Positions 12,536-24,855 of a DNA stretch of 64,000 nt are shown here, in pieces (the stretch's first letter is position 1; every line of letters begins with the position of its first letter). The stretch comes from Cristatella mucedo (taxonomy: Eukaryota; Bryozoa; Phylactolaemata; Cristatellidae): positions 10,977,501 through 11,041,500 of the forward strand of contig WPIO01000004.1 of NCBI GenBank assembly GCA_009760855.2. The letters run 5' to 3'. The notes under the pieces are model-generated. The model was not told the origin of the DNA, did not search any database, and was given only the letters and a program-made list of their open reading frames with translations. The position numbers and the translations under genes were made by a program.

Positions 12536-13639
12536 GACTGGTGCAGCCTCACAGCACCACACCCCGACGCAGCGAAGCAGCGTCCGGAAATGAGCAGACC
12601 CATGGCCGCCGGTCACTCAACTACGCCCTCCCCCCCTCCCCGGCGACTCGAGATTGTACGGAGATTAGGTGGCGCCACAGCTCGCTAATGATGCAGCTAC
12701 CTAGCATTTTGCTAGCTGTATTTAAATTACAACTTAATGCAGTATATGAACTACCCGCGATAACCGAGGGTACCTAGAGCGCGAACGGTGAAACGGAGGG
12801 GTGGGTAAGCGCCCTGCAGACTTGTTTGTCGGGTCCGCCTCCTTGCGAATTGCTTGGGTGTTGTGAGGTCGAAATGAATACGGGTTTCTGTTCAGAACAC
12901 TCTCTCTTTCTCTTACTCTTCTCACGCGAAGCTGCTCACTTTGTTACAAATCTGGCGATTGGAGGCGTCTAAGGGTCCAAATTGCTATAGCGCTACAAAC
13001 TGGGTGTGGCCGCTTAGTCCGGACCACAGTAGGCCGAAAACGCAGCGCTCGTAATGGTGCAAGTCCCAGGGGACGCGCGACGATTAAATAAAGACGACAC
13101 TCTGAACCCTAAGAAATGGCTAGCATGTCATTCGTGCAGCTGCAGTGCACGTAGGCATGCGGGCACTTGCGGAGCGGAGCGTGGTAGCAACGGAGAGCGG
13201 CCATACCTTACGATAACGAGTCCATATCCCCGAACATAAAGTATTCTCAGCAGCGACGGAGGGCTAAAGGCGTCTAAAATCAGCTAGTCACGACACTCTA
13301 CAACTCTCGTATGGTTCAGTGGCCGAGAGCTCAACTTGTGGGGCACTAGCTCACTGGCTATTGCACGGCTTCGTCTTTTATACTGCCTTGGGCATAGATC
13401 GTCGAATAATCGGTTCCTAGCGGTAATTAATTCGGAAACCGCTAAGGATTAATGTCGTTCATAATCTGGTTGATTTAAGCACGCCGCCACCGTTTTAATA
13501 CGGCGATTCTGGGCTCGGCGGAACGCCGTCGGAGGTAAGCTCAACGGGGCGGCAGTGCGATTTAAAGTTGGCGCATGCAGGCAGTCGTCACTGCTGGAGC
13601 GCTGGGCATTCACTCAGGCCAGTGCCACGCGCTTTAACA
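12536..13639. other. Upstream region of GIPC, no gene
   Basis: This is the 5' flank of the minus-strand GIPC gene. It holds only short open frames and no repeat family that I recognise. It probably contains the GIPC 5' UTR and promoter, but I see no TATA box or motif worth calling. Confidence 0.4.
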
Positions 13640-13795
13640 GTGTCTTAGCCCAGGAGATAATGCGCTCACTCTTCACGGCCCAGGTCGTGGGTTACAGTCC
13701 TGCAACGGGCGATCCTTTATTGCCCACTGCAAGCGGCGGCGAAAACCGTTAGGGCTCTTCTGCCGCTTTACAATGAGGCTTTTGAATCAGCTAAT
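13640..13795 (+). repeat. tRNA-like SINE (family 2)
   Basis: A head with TCTTAGCCCAGGAGATAATGCGCTC and CAGGTCGTGGGTTACAGTCCTGC (B-box-like) is followed by CTTTATTGCCCACTGCAAGCGGCGG and GCTCTTCTGCCGCTTTACAA. The same unit recurs at 25.7, 38.8 and 58.0 kb (plus) and 26.3 kb (minus). Confidence 0.7.
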
Positions 13796-13806
13796 ATGTA
13801 TATATC

Positions 13807-13812
<6 letters not shown>

Positions 13813-13855
<43 letters not shown>

Positions 13856-13870
13856 TTGTGTGTGTATGTG
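13813..13870. repeat. (TG)n microsatellite
   Basis: A (TG) run with a TATATATG start follows the tail of the SINE at 13640. Confidence 0.9.
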
Positions 13871-15437
13871 CATTTTTTTAAGCGACCCGAGTTTACCTTA
13901 TTAATCGATTTCATATCAAATATATCCCTGGAATCCTCGATTGGCGCGTACCCGAAACCCTAGTAGGCAGCGCCTCCTAGTAGAGAATTGTTTCGTTGAT
14001 TTCTTGCGCTACAGGAAAATAGCCTTAGTTCAAAATGCAGGCCAGCGGAAGGCAGCGCACGGAGTAGTGGGCTGCAGCGTAAAAAGAAATACTCGAGACA
14101 GCGAAGGGAAGCGGGAAGAGGGGGGGGGGGCGAAAGGCTGAATGTAAATAACGCTGCAACCTCCAGGAGCGTCAAAGCGGTAACAATACACGCAATTCCC
14201 TAGCTATGCGTTAAGAGAAGCAGCTAGTAATGCACTAATAAAAGCGGATTATGGCATCGCTGCTAGGAACTCTGCAGCAAGGAAAGGCGTTCGAGAAAAT
14301 TTGACCCCCCCACGACGTGAACCGTGATTTAGGTAGAACCCCACTTTTTTAAGCGCATCGCTCGGACACGTTGAAACTTGCTTTTGCCTCAGTTCAAACG
14401 AGATCAAAAATCACAACAGTTAGAGAAAACACCTGCCTCTCTGGAATGATAAACTAGCTGCTTACCTTCAAAAATGGCGGGTCCAGGTCTGGCGTCGCTT
14501 TCCAGTACGTTCTCGGCAAAATCAGGAAATTATCTTCCGGAATACCATTAGTGGATAACTTCCATAGAAATTAAAAATTTACAAAATTTCTTGTGCACGG
14601 TAGCTGAGATCTCAAAAAGTTCCCGATACAGCGCCGAGCCAATGGGATATACTATAGGCCACGTCCACAAAATCGCTCGGGAAGATAAATTCCTACTCGG
14701 TCGACTTAACGACGACTAACGCAGCCAGTCTGCATAACAAGCACTCATAAACGACCATTATATAAGGCAGCGCGTTGATAGCTAATAACCACTGATAATA
14801 CTTTAATAACCATGAGCGGTGCATTTTCAAAGTTAACCAAGCTAGTATGCTAGCAGTACATCATGTTGCGACCCAGCTAAAGACTATCCGCGCAAAATGG
14901 ATCAGCGCCGTAGGCAGCAGTGGCGGAGCCAATTGGGACAGGGCGCAGCAGCCGCTCCCCTAATCTAAAAAGGAGCTGCTCTCACTGGTAGCCATTACCG
15001 CGGCCATTAGTTTCGGCTGGTTTTGACTATGCGCCTGGAGCAGCAACGGGGATGCGAATGAAGCTTGGAAGATGGGACCCACTAGTTAAGCCGAAGCTAG
15101 CGATTGAGCTAAGCCGACAGCGAGACCTACTTAGCCGTTAAAATAGCCTGGAAATAAAAGTGACCACTCCGACAGAAGGCGCGAACGGGACAGTAGGCTG
15201 ACGAATACGCTACATCAACTAGGACACTAGGCTAGTAGCCAAGCGCAAGAATGCCATCAGTAGAGGGTTTCAAGCGAATTGATGAGACTGCTAAACCGGG
15301 AATGGCCATCAAGAGTTGCGTCCGAGAGGATAAAAGTAGCAAAAGTTTCGGGGTGCAGCTTAAGTAGCTCAAGCCAGAGACTACCCTACGACTACCGGCG
15401 AGGAAAAGCTAAGTTTAACCTAAACTGTGCAGCTGCG
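13871..15437. other. No gene recognised; short exact repeat
   Basis: Mostly unique sequence with short chance frames. A 35-base block at 14422-14456 is repeated exactly at 16288-16322 in the same orientation. On the minus strand it lies just after a GAAG/GTAAGC donor-like site near 14470. Confidence 0.35.
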
Positions 15438-15937
15438 TTCTTAATAATAATAATAATTCACTTGATAAAGCGCCCTCAGAGAACGTAATCTCTCTCTAGG
15501 CGCTTTACATTTGCTGTAAAGTGAAATGCAATTTAATGGTAAGTAAAATCATGCTTGAAAAACAAACGAAATGAATAATATGGTTAGGGTGACATGCACA
15601 GGGTCAGCATGCAAATGTGGTTAGTGGCAGCATGCACAGTGTCAGCACGCATAAGCACATCAAGGACAAATCACAGGGACCCACTAAATGCTGTCCTAAA
15701 TAGGTGTGTTTTTAGGTTCCTTTTAAATGTGGTCAGGTCAGGGGATGTTCTGACGCAGGTCGGGAGGGAGTTCCAGGCTTTGGGAGCATATAAACTAAAT
15801 GCACGGTCTCCAAAGGATTTAAGGTTTGTACGAGGTATTTCTAGACTTCTTGTGGCTAATCGGCACGCAGCTTGTGTACCGGTGCTGCAGAGGTCCGCCT
15901 TTAGGGTTTGGACCATCGCTGGTGATCTCGCTCGCAT
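15438..15937 (-). pseudogene. L2-like LINE, 3' end with ORF2 C-terminus
   Basis: On the minus strand this is an 88-codon frame (15937-15671) that includes PRTNLKSFGDRAFSLYAPKAW and LTTFKRNLKTHLFRTAF, the ORF2 C-terminus. It is followed by the family 3' UTR and ends in a (TTA)n tail at 15438. It is 5'-truncated. Confidence 0.85.
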
Positions 15938-16740
15938 ATGGTAGAGTCCGCCGTACCCCTATTCCGAGGGGGGGGGGGCTGTTCTAATTTAAATGGATAG
16001 CGCCGCTTCGTGCAGCTCGAGGTGCTTGCGCCGGCGCGTAAGCCGCCACTAACCGACCCTCAATAAGCTGTCGTTTCTCAGCGTCCACGTACGGCTGGTT
16101 TTACACTAGCAGCCCACCAGTCCCGCGTTTCGAAATCTCCCGGCAGATCGCTGGTGGTCAGACGCTTGCGCGGCTGCGGTTAAGTCTGGTCGAGCAACCA
16201 GGCGCCACCTAATACCGCTATCCGTCAACTCGGCACTCGGAGGGGGGGGGGCGGCGGGGCAGCACAGAAAAGACCAACGCCTGGTTGAGAGAAAACACCT
16301 GCCTCTCTGGAATGATAAACTACTGGGTTGTCCCGGTCTGGGACTCGCGGTGGAGAGCGCGTAGCAGCGGTCGCGTAAATATGGCAGCAGTAGCAACCAC
16401 GGGCTTAGGTTCTGCTGATACAAACAATCCTCTGGTGACAGTGCTTTCCTTCCTCACAACTTTTGTAGGAAAATTCGTCAGGACTCGGCCCCGAAGAACG
16501 TTGGGACTCTTTTCGATCTTGCAGTCATGCTGGCAGAGTCCTTTGTGGCCGAGGTCGTAGATAACCAGCAGAAACTTAAGTGTGACCTTTCGGCGCCAGG
16601 GGACAATGCTACAAATGGGGTGCCCTCCCCTAGTCAAAAATTGCTACAAATTAACTCCACCGGGAAAGAAATGCAAAAACATACGCTAGCAGGCATATCG
16701 AGTCGAGAAAGTTTTATTAATTGTAGTACAGGTACAAGGT
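15938..16740. other. No gene recognised
   Basis: GC-rich sequence with short frames on both strands. It includes the second copy of the 35-base exact repeat (16288-16322). Confidence 0.35.
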
Positions 16741-17990
16741 AGCTATCGCAGCTTTAACTTTGGTGAATTTTCATGGCCTCGAACGTGGAAAACTGGTGTT
16801 GCAGTTTGAAAGTCAATATTTTCTAGTATTTCTTTCTCTATACTTAACAAGGCCAAATCGAAGAGTCAATCTTGCCCCATTGATGCTCTCAGAGATGATA
16901 GGATTATCTTCAGCTTTCTAGGAACGTTCATAATAGGCAACTGATACAGCCATGGTGAGAAAAACTTGGAAGGTAACTCTCAAAATAGGAAACACATTTC
17001 CTTCACAACTGACGACGAAATATATGAGTTCCAGTGGCGTCTTTAGTGCCGAGTCGTGACTATGAAAAGAAGCATTCTGCAATCACATATTTCGTTGTAC
17101 AGCTCTGTTCCATCAACTCCTGAACAATAGAAGCCTCCGTGATTTAGGCATTGCTGACGAAGTTTGGTCTGGTCAAGTGTCTTCAAAAGCTGTTTAACTT
17201 CCAACAAGAAACCAAATTTGACATCAAGATCTGTGATCCGGTAAAACCTAGTTGTAATTTCTTGTCACAAATAGTCTATGCAATTCTTAATTATTCTTGA
17301 AATCTCCCCTCTGCCGTGAGACCAACATCTCGAGAAAGCTCTCCCCCAATATCTGTATCCTTCGACTGATTCTTCGTTCAACTGCAGCTCCCCACAATTC
17401 ACATTTCCTTTTGGCATCTAGTAGTGATTCTAGGCCCAGGTCTCCTTGAACTCTTGACAACTCAATCTTAAGTGAGTGCATGTCACAAGAAGCGTCTTTG
17501 AAGTTCATCTTTGGATCCTGCAGGTCTTTTCTGAAGTACATCAATCTTCCTTAAGATGCTGTACCAAAATGACAGCAGAGCCAAAAAGTTAAATTTCAAA
17601 ATACAATGCAGGAGACTTCCTGATTCACTTCTTTGTTTCAAGTATTCCTCTTATGTCCTCAGATATTTTCTCCAAAAGACCTACAGTGCTGTTCAATCCA
17701 CCACTGATACCTTAGACAGCCTCCACTCCTGCACTCCACCATGTTGCAGAGTCACGTTTGGCAGTGATGGCTTAGACTTTCTTCAGTTCTTTTTTCCTCA
17801 GAGTTGAACTTGACAGGACTAAGTAGGTGCTCTCTATTGTTCAAAAAAGGCAATGACGACGGAATCTTGTCGCAGCACAAACTCCTGCTAGGTTTAGACT
17901 GTGGTTACCACAATTTACAAAAATTGGCGTCTCACTTCTGGATGGCATTCTCTTTTAGACACCCGATAAGTGGCCAGAGATACAACTGCG
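16741..17990 (-). pseudogene. hAT-type transposase, broken (ZMYM-like)
   Basis: Read on the minus strand, fragments in several frames follow the order of a hAT transposase of the kind fused to MYM-type zinc fingers. First comes FVNCGNHSLNLAGV near 17910. Then a degenerate TRWSAR-type block is seen near 17730. A good 85-codon frame (17544-17287) has SLKIELSRVQGDL and LESLLDAKRKCELWG. After it come LDVKFGFLLEVKQLLKTLDQ near 17200, then YYERS and LKIILSSLRASMGQDRL (the hAT dimerisation region) near 16900. Frameshifts and an in-frame stop after ERS make it a dead copy. Terminal repeats were not located. Confidence 0.75.
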
Positions 17991-18123
17991 GCACGGTCTT
18001 AGCACAGCCAGTTAAGTAAGCCTAGCTTGTGTGATCTAATGGTGTGTCGGTGCTCAGCCACTGCACATTGGCTCGCCCTTGATGCGGCGTAGCAGACTGG
18101 GGTCACCCTTGATGTGAAGCAGC

Positions 18124-18200
18124 CCGTCTAAAGTGCCTAGAAAGGGAATGGTTTCTCTGAGGGGGGCTATAGTAAATGTATTATTATTATTATTAAAAAT
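18124..18200 (+). repeat. L2-like LINE 3' tip
   Basis: AAAGTGCCTAGAAAGGG, then CTCTGAGGGGGGCTATAGTAAATG and a (TAT)n tail match the family 3' end. Confidence 0.7.
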
Positions 18201-18289
18201 TATACGGAGACGCCATCGAAAGACGATGATAGGGACGGATGACGTCAGTTATGCCATGCTTTTGCATGTAACAGTAATCAGAGGAGCCA

Positions 18290-18780
18290 CTACAACACGG
18301 TACCTAAGGACCTTGGTGTTTGGCCCACTTCGTTGCACAATTTATACTTTCTTTCTTTCAAATGTCATCAGCAAGCGAAATCTCGGCTTTAATTTCTCGG
18401 CAAATGACACTCAGTGTAACCTGTACTTTTATCCACCCCGGCCTTCCACCACGTCAAACTCTCAACTCCCTTGCAGAATTTAGGTTGACATTCGCACTTG
18501 GATGCAGCAAACTTTCTCACATTAAATGGCGATGAAACCAAATTACTAGTTTTGGGCGAAGCAAGTATTACTTAGAAATTGGATGGGCTATCCCTCAAAA
18601 TGGGCTCCATCGGCCTATCTCTCTTACCCTCAACGAGCTCTGGTTGTCCTTTTCCAAATTGACCCCTTACAAGACGACCGCATCAGATCCACAATCAATT
18701 CTCCCTAGCTACAGCTACATATTATGGAAAAAATTCGGGCCAGCTTAGACAGGGATACCATATCTAAGTTGATCCATTGA
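18290..18780 (+). pseudogene. L2-like LINE RT fragment
   Basis: Shifting frames give a VPQGLGVWP-like block, then the region around GFNFSANDTQCNLYFYP, then a block resembling LDAANFLTLNGDETKLLVLG. This is the same order as 3.5-3.8 kb in the longest copy. It ends near an IRASLDRDTISKL-type block. It is a degenerate internal fragment. Confidence 0.65.
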
Positions 18781-19670
18781 TTGGTGACATCTGCCATTGG
18801 CTTCAGTAACCTCAAATACAGACTGGCGGGCTACTCAGAGTACGGTCCTAGATGCTGGTCGGGCGACTCGCCTTCGGTGCTAAGACTGGGAATTCTAAAT
18901 CATTTTTTGATACGGGCTAAAAAGTGGCTATATCGGCACGATTCACAATGCGCGTTCAGCCTGAGGGGAAGGAGGCGGTCGTAACTTTTAGAGGCGCTAG
19001 GGCGGCGGTGTTTTATAGACAGGCCTGATGAGGCATTTTAGTGGTATGCCACAAAGATCTACACATCTTCGGGCCCCTCCAAAATGGGGAGTAGCGAGTA
19101 AGGTCGGGGCCGCTCGCCGGGGTACTTTCGGTGCCATTTGCACGTGAACTCAGACGAGCGGTCGAATGGAATTTCGTGAATAAACCTAAAACGCCATACA
19201 TAGTCTTTCGCTAGTACCATCCAGTGTTATCAAAAGCGCCGCTTCGCGCTGCTGATGCTGAAAAAAGGGGTTGGTGTGTGGCCGCCCGAAATGCCAGGCC
19301 GCTCACCGGGTCTCAAATCTTCTTACAGCCGAGAGAATCGCCGCCGAGCCCGCTGCATTTTGCAATGCGACCGCTTCTCTCAGCCACATCCATTCATCCA
19401 AGCATCGTCTTACAGCCGCTTCTCTCAGCCGCCGCCGAACCCGTTCATTTTTCTCCCTGGCGCCTCGCTCCTGCGCTGCCGCCGAAGCGCGTGAGTGGGA
19501 ATCTCGCTGTGGGCTATCGGCTGTGCGATTGTGGCGTCATAAACGCACCGCAGGCGCGAACACACACCTTACCCTAAAGTGACGGAACATTCCAGCATAC
19601 ATGCCCTGAGCGCCCTGTTCAACAAATTTTACCCCCTTCACTACCTACCGCAAGCGAAGACCGCGTCGCC

Positions 19671-22600
19671 ATGGCCGTGTCGAGCGGCCCGCCTGCACTG
19701 ACTGACTCCGTGAAGGCGGCCGTGATTTCCTTGGGATACGAGCCGCTGAATTTCATCGGCGAGGGATCGTGCAAGACCGTGCTCGAGGCGAGAGACGCGA
19801 AAACCGGCGTCACGGTGGCGATCAAGTGCATGACCCTCAAAGGAGACGAAAAGCGCTTGCAGCAAAAAAAGGAGGCTCTGCAGCGAGAGATCGCCATCAT
19901 CCAGTCGCTTAATCACGAGAACATCGCGAGACTGCTCGACCACCGCATGATTGACGATACGGTGAGCTATATATAGCGATTGGCGCTTGACTGTAGGCCT
20001 TTTTTCTCTCAAAATTCTTTAAAAATGTTCTCTAACATTTCGCTTCCTTCTCAGGGCGTTAACTCTTTGTGGTGCTTTATTCTTTCGCACTTCTCCTTAC
20101 GTTTCACTGGAAAACCTTAGTGTATGCAGTGCACGCAGGCCGATTCAACTTTCGAAATCTCTTTGCAGGCACTCTTACCGTGACTACGTAAAGTAGCACA
20201 AAAAATTGGTCTCGGCTAACGGATGACGAAGGCTTTATTTCAAAGGGAACCCGTCAGGGATTCATTTTTCAGTTTCGCGCCTGGGAAGGTCGTACGATCA
20301 CATGATCACGATCTCGGGATCGCGGTCGCACGATCATGGGTGGATCGCACGATCTATGGCGCTCTGCCGTTTCGTAGCCGCAGTTTTAAAATACCCGCGT
20401 GTCGCCGTCAAAGTGAGCTTCCAAGGGAGTCCCGTTTTCTAGCCAGCAACACCTAGCGAGAGTGTTCGGTCTAGTTCTGAATCGTGCATGTGCGAGACAT
20501 TGACACTGGCAATACATAAATGCATTAGCGATTATTCAAATAAACACTTTGCCTCGAGCTCGCGAAATGCATGAGGAGACCTCGCGCATGCGTCAGGAAC
20601 CCGAAATGGGACACAAATCAAACTCTCCCACATTGCTAAGCTGAGCTAGCGCTGCTCAACCCAAGCCTTCCGCGGGTCTATGAGCCTCTGCTGGAGCGGC
20701 CACATCCACTACGATGGTAATAATAATAATAATAACAATAATAATAATAGATATGTATAGCACCCTCAGAGAACATAATTTATTTCTGGGCACTTTCCAT
20801 TTGCTGCAAAGGAAGCATGGTCGAGTGGTTAATGGTAGCATGCTCAATGTCAAGCATAACAGGGTTAGAGGTGACATGCATAGGGTCAGCATGCGTATAC
20901 GGTTAGTGGCAGCATGCACAGTGTCAGCACAAAAGCACACTAAAGACGAATCACATGGATCCACTAAATACAGTGCTAAATAGGTGCACTTTTAGCTTCT
21001 TTTTAAATGTGGTCAACTCAGAGAATGTCGTAGTGCCAGTTGGAAGTGAGTCCCAGGCTTTGGGAGCATGCTAACTAAAGGCGTGGTCTCTAAAGGATTT
21101 GAGGTTCGTTTGACGTGTAGGTAAACGATTCAATTCAGAAAGGCGGGTGGTACGATGCTTGGCCTTGTGAGGGCATGCAAGGACCCCTAGCACACCAAGG
21201 CAAGGCTTGATCGGGGCGAGCGGGGCGGAGAGGAGCGGGCGGAGCGGATCGGGGGGGGAGGGAGCTGGCGCGAATGCGACCCTGTCGAGTCAGACTATTA
21301 GGGGTTCCGCATGCTCGTAGCTGAGCACCCCAGCCCGCTCTGCGGATTCGACCTCGGAGCGGGCGTGGCCCATAGACGCGGGACGACGGCCGCGTCTTTA
21401 AAACCGCAGCTTCGGTGGCGGCGGTGAGCTGCCTCCGCAAGTAGGCGCTTCGAGACGGAGAGGCCGCCAGCGCTGCTGCTGCGATACGGAGAGGCCGCCA
21501 GAGCTGCGCGCGAGGCGAGCTGCGACGAGGTCGCCACAAGGAACGCGTAGCAGCCGCTGCTGCCATCGGCCGTCGGCGACTGCTGCGCTACAACTGCCTA
21601 TCGAACCGACGAATCGAACGCTTGGCGGCGGCGGCGGCAGCGGTCGCGCAGCGGCGGCAGCGACGATGGCTCGGCTTGCCAGGCGCGGCGGCGGCGAAGG
21701 CGCGGCCCCGAAATGCCCGGCGGCCGATTGAGCGATCGCTGCGTGAGCGGCGGCGGTGCTGGATCGATGCCTTGCAGGCGTACATAATCATGGAAGTCCT
21801 GGAGAGCGACCTAAAGCGCCATCTGGCCAATCATCTCCTGAAAGTTGCTGATGCGGCTGTGATATTCCTTCAAGTGGCGAGGGCGGTGAGCTATCTTCAT
21901 TCGAACAACGTATGCCATCGGTGAGTCGACGGCGGTTCTTCGGGCGAAGCCTAGCGTTTATCACAAGGTGCACTTACGTGGAGGCAGTGGCTAGCACGAC
22001 GAGCGAGATCCAGCAAGTCTAAAGTCTGAAAGTAAAAAATCTAAAGTCTAAAATTTGGCAAGTCTAAAATCGGCAATCCTTACAATCCTTAAGTCTGACA
22101 AAGCTGCCAGCCTGCAAAATAGCCTGCCACCGCCGCTTGGCAGTCGCTCCTGGATGCCGCCGACCTGTAGCGGCTGACGCGGCTGAAACTTCGCAGCTGA
22201 CTGAAGTTAGCTGTTCCATTTCGCCCAAACCAGAGGCCGAGCTATGCCTGGGTAGTGAGGCAATGGCGCCTTCCAGAGGGCGAGGACAGCTCCTGACCCC
22301 TCCCCTATATTGGGCTGGGGCAGCAGCAGCTGGAGAAGGCGGAAGCAGCCTGACTAGGACATGGGCGCGAGTTTTCTGTAGGGTCACTTAATCTTGCAAA
22401 ACCTCGCTGCTCGAATTCATTAAGTTAACGATTCCCGGAATCACCGATGCCTTACCTCGCTGGGGACGTAATGGCTCTCCCTCATCATTCGAATCCTGGA
22501 TCTGCCCCTAGATCTGGCCATATCCCGTGCTAGAAAGGACATACAGGTAATTGCGAAAATCATGGAGCCCACAAAATGAACACTGCATCCGCCAAGCTTT

Positions 22601-22748
22601 TCCCAACCAGGATTTTTTGCTCGCACATAATTAAATATAAAAGCGGTAATAATAATAGTAACCAAAAAATAATAATAGAATAAATAAATAAAATAGTAAA
22701 AAGTAATAATAAATATTAGTAACCAAATATCTGCATGGTGCCCTAAGA

Positions 22749-22779
<31 letters not shown>

Positions 22780-23795
22780 AGGCGCTTTACTTATGCTTCA
22801 AAAGAAGCATGTCAATCGGGGTTGTGTTAGCTATGAATTAATTGTGAAATGTCAGCACACAAGTGCACCAATGGATGGAGCGAGAACGACGCTGCGAATC
22901 GGGTACAAGTGCTAACATTCGCACCTATGAAGACAGCATGTGCACTACGAATGTCGGCGAGCCTCAACAAAACTTCTACATTCTGCTTCAGAATGTCTGA
23001 GTTATGTTTACGTTAACCTTTCTAGCGAGCTGAATGCGTGGGCAGCGTGTTTGCTCACGAGATCACAGCGAGCTACTTTTCTTTTTACAGAAACATCCGC
23101 TACAAAAACGTGCTCCTACGCTCGGACCTGTTGGCCAAGCTTAGAGACTTCGGCTTAGCTAAGGTTATTTCAGAGGGTGTAGAGACCCACCTGCTCAACG
23201 GCGGTCACTTGGGATACATGCCACCCGAACAGTTTCGAGAAGGAGTGAAGAAAGACCCATTCAAAGGAGACATGTGGAGCCTGGGCGTTATGCTCTTCAT
23301 GCTGGTAAGAGCCCACCGATCCACTAGGCGGCTCCGCTGAAGCTCTGGAGCTCCGGAGGCTGCAATGCAGCCTCCGGCTCCGCTGAAGCTCTGGAGCGTG
23401 GCTGCAACGGAGAGCTCCGGAGAGCCGAGCCGGCGCAAGGCTATGCGGCCTTGCGCTGGCGCTCCGCCGCTCTGCAACGAGCTTCTCAATTACTTAGACT
23501 TTGTTCGCGGCGTTCTGGGTGTCCCGCCAGTGCCACCGGAAACCGGTCGCAGCGACGCTCAATCGTCGACACTTCAAGCAAGCCGACGTACACTTGAACT
23601 TGCCGGCTACCGTAAATGTAAACATCTCAGACTGAATTCCCAAGCTAGCTTTTTGGCGAGACGGTCACTAAAGCTTTTGCGACCGAGGTCAATGTTTACG
23701 CCTTTGATGATTCAGGTCGTATGTATGAACCCTGCAGCATACGTGAAGCGCCAGGACAGAAATCCAGTTCTCTTAGGGCGCTGTGCAAATGAATT

Positions 23796-23848
<53 letters not shown>

Positions 23849-24658
23849 CATGTATGTGTGTGTATTTATGTGTGTGCGTGTGCATACATTTATTTAGTGA
23901 CATTTTAATTAGTGCTAAACGATAGATGTCGCTTCCTCCACGGCCTTTGTCGTTGTAGAAGTGATGCGTAACCAACTAAAACTTGCAAGTTACGCCAATG
24001 TAAGACAGTCGGCTCAGAAACAGACTAGCAGGCCTGTCCTGTAACCATTATTTCCTTTTAATCTACGTCTTCACTACGAGAGTCAACTGTGCTCTCAGTT
24101 ATTGACGTGAGCTCAATAATAAAAATAAAAATACTATAAAAAACGATAATAATAAGATATTTGCGTAGCACCCCAAGAGAGCTAATTAATGAAGTTAAAT
24201 AGTGTGTATAGAATCCCTGAAGAACCAAATATTATCCAGTCACTTTACAACTCGCTGCAAGAGCAGCACTAACCAGGGTTTCTTGACATGCAGTAATATC
24301 GCGCTTAGAAAGAATCTCGGAAAGCTCACAGATTTCTCGCTTAGACTAGAATGCAAAAGCACGCAGGAAGACAGTCAGGACCGATGGCTGGTAGGATACC
24401 CGGTTGGTAACCTGCAGCGAATCGTGCCTAAGGAAGCATGCTAATTGCACCGGAACAAAGAAAGACAACTCTCCGACCCGCGCTGCTGCGCCGAATACCG
24501 ATCGGTCGCTGCTCGCTCGCTCGCTCGCGGCTGGAGCTCCGAATCGGAGCTCCAGCCACGAGCGAGCGAGCGAGCCGAGCGAGCGCCGCGCCCGGCCCCC
24601 GCCCCGCGCGCCCCGAGGGGCCCGCGCCCCGCCCCCGCGCCCCGCCCCCCGCACCCCG

Positions 24659-24703
<45 letters not shown>

Positions 24704-24710
24704 CGCCCCG

Positions 24711-24802
<92 letters not shown>

Positions 24803-24804
24803 CG

Positions 24805-24855
<51 letters not shown>

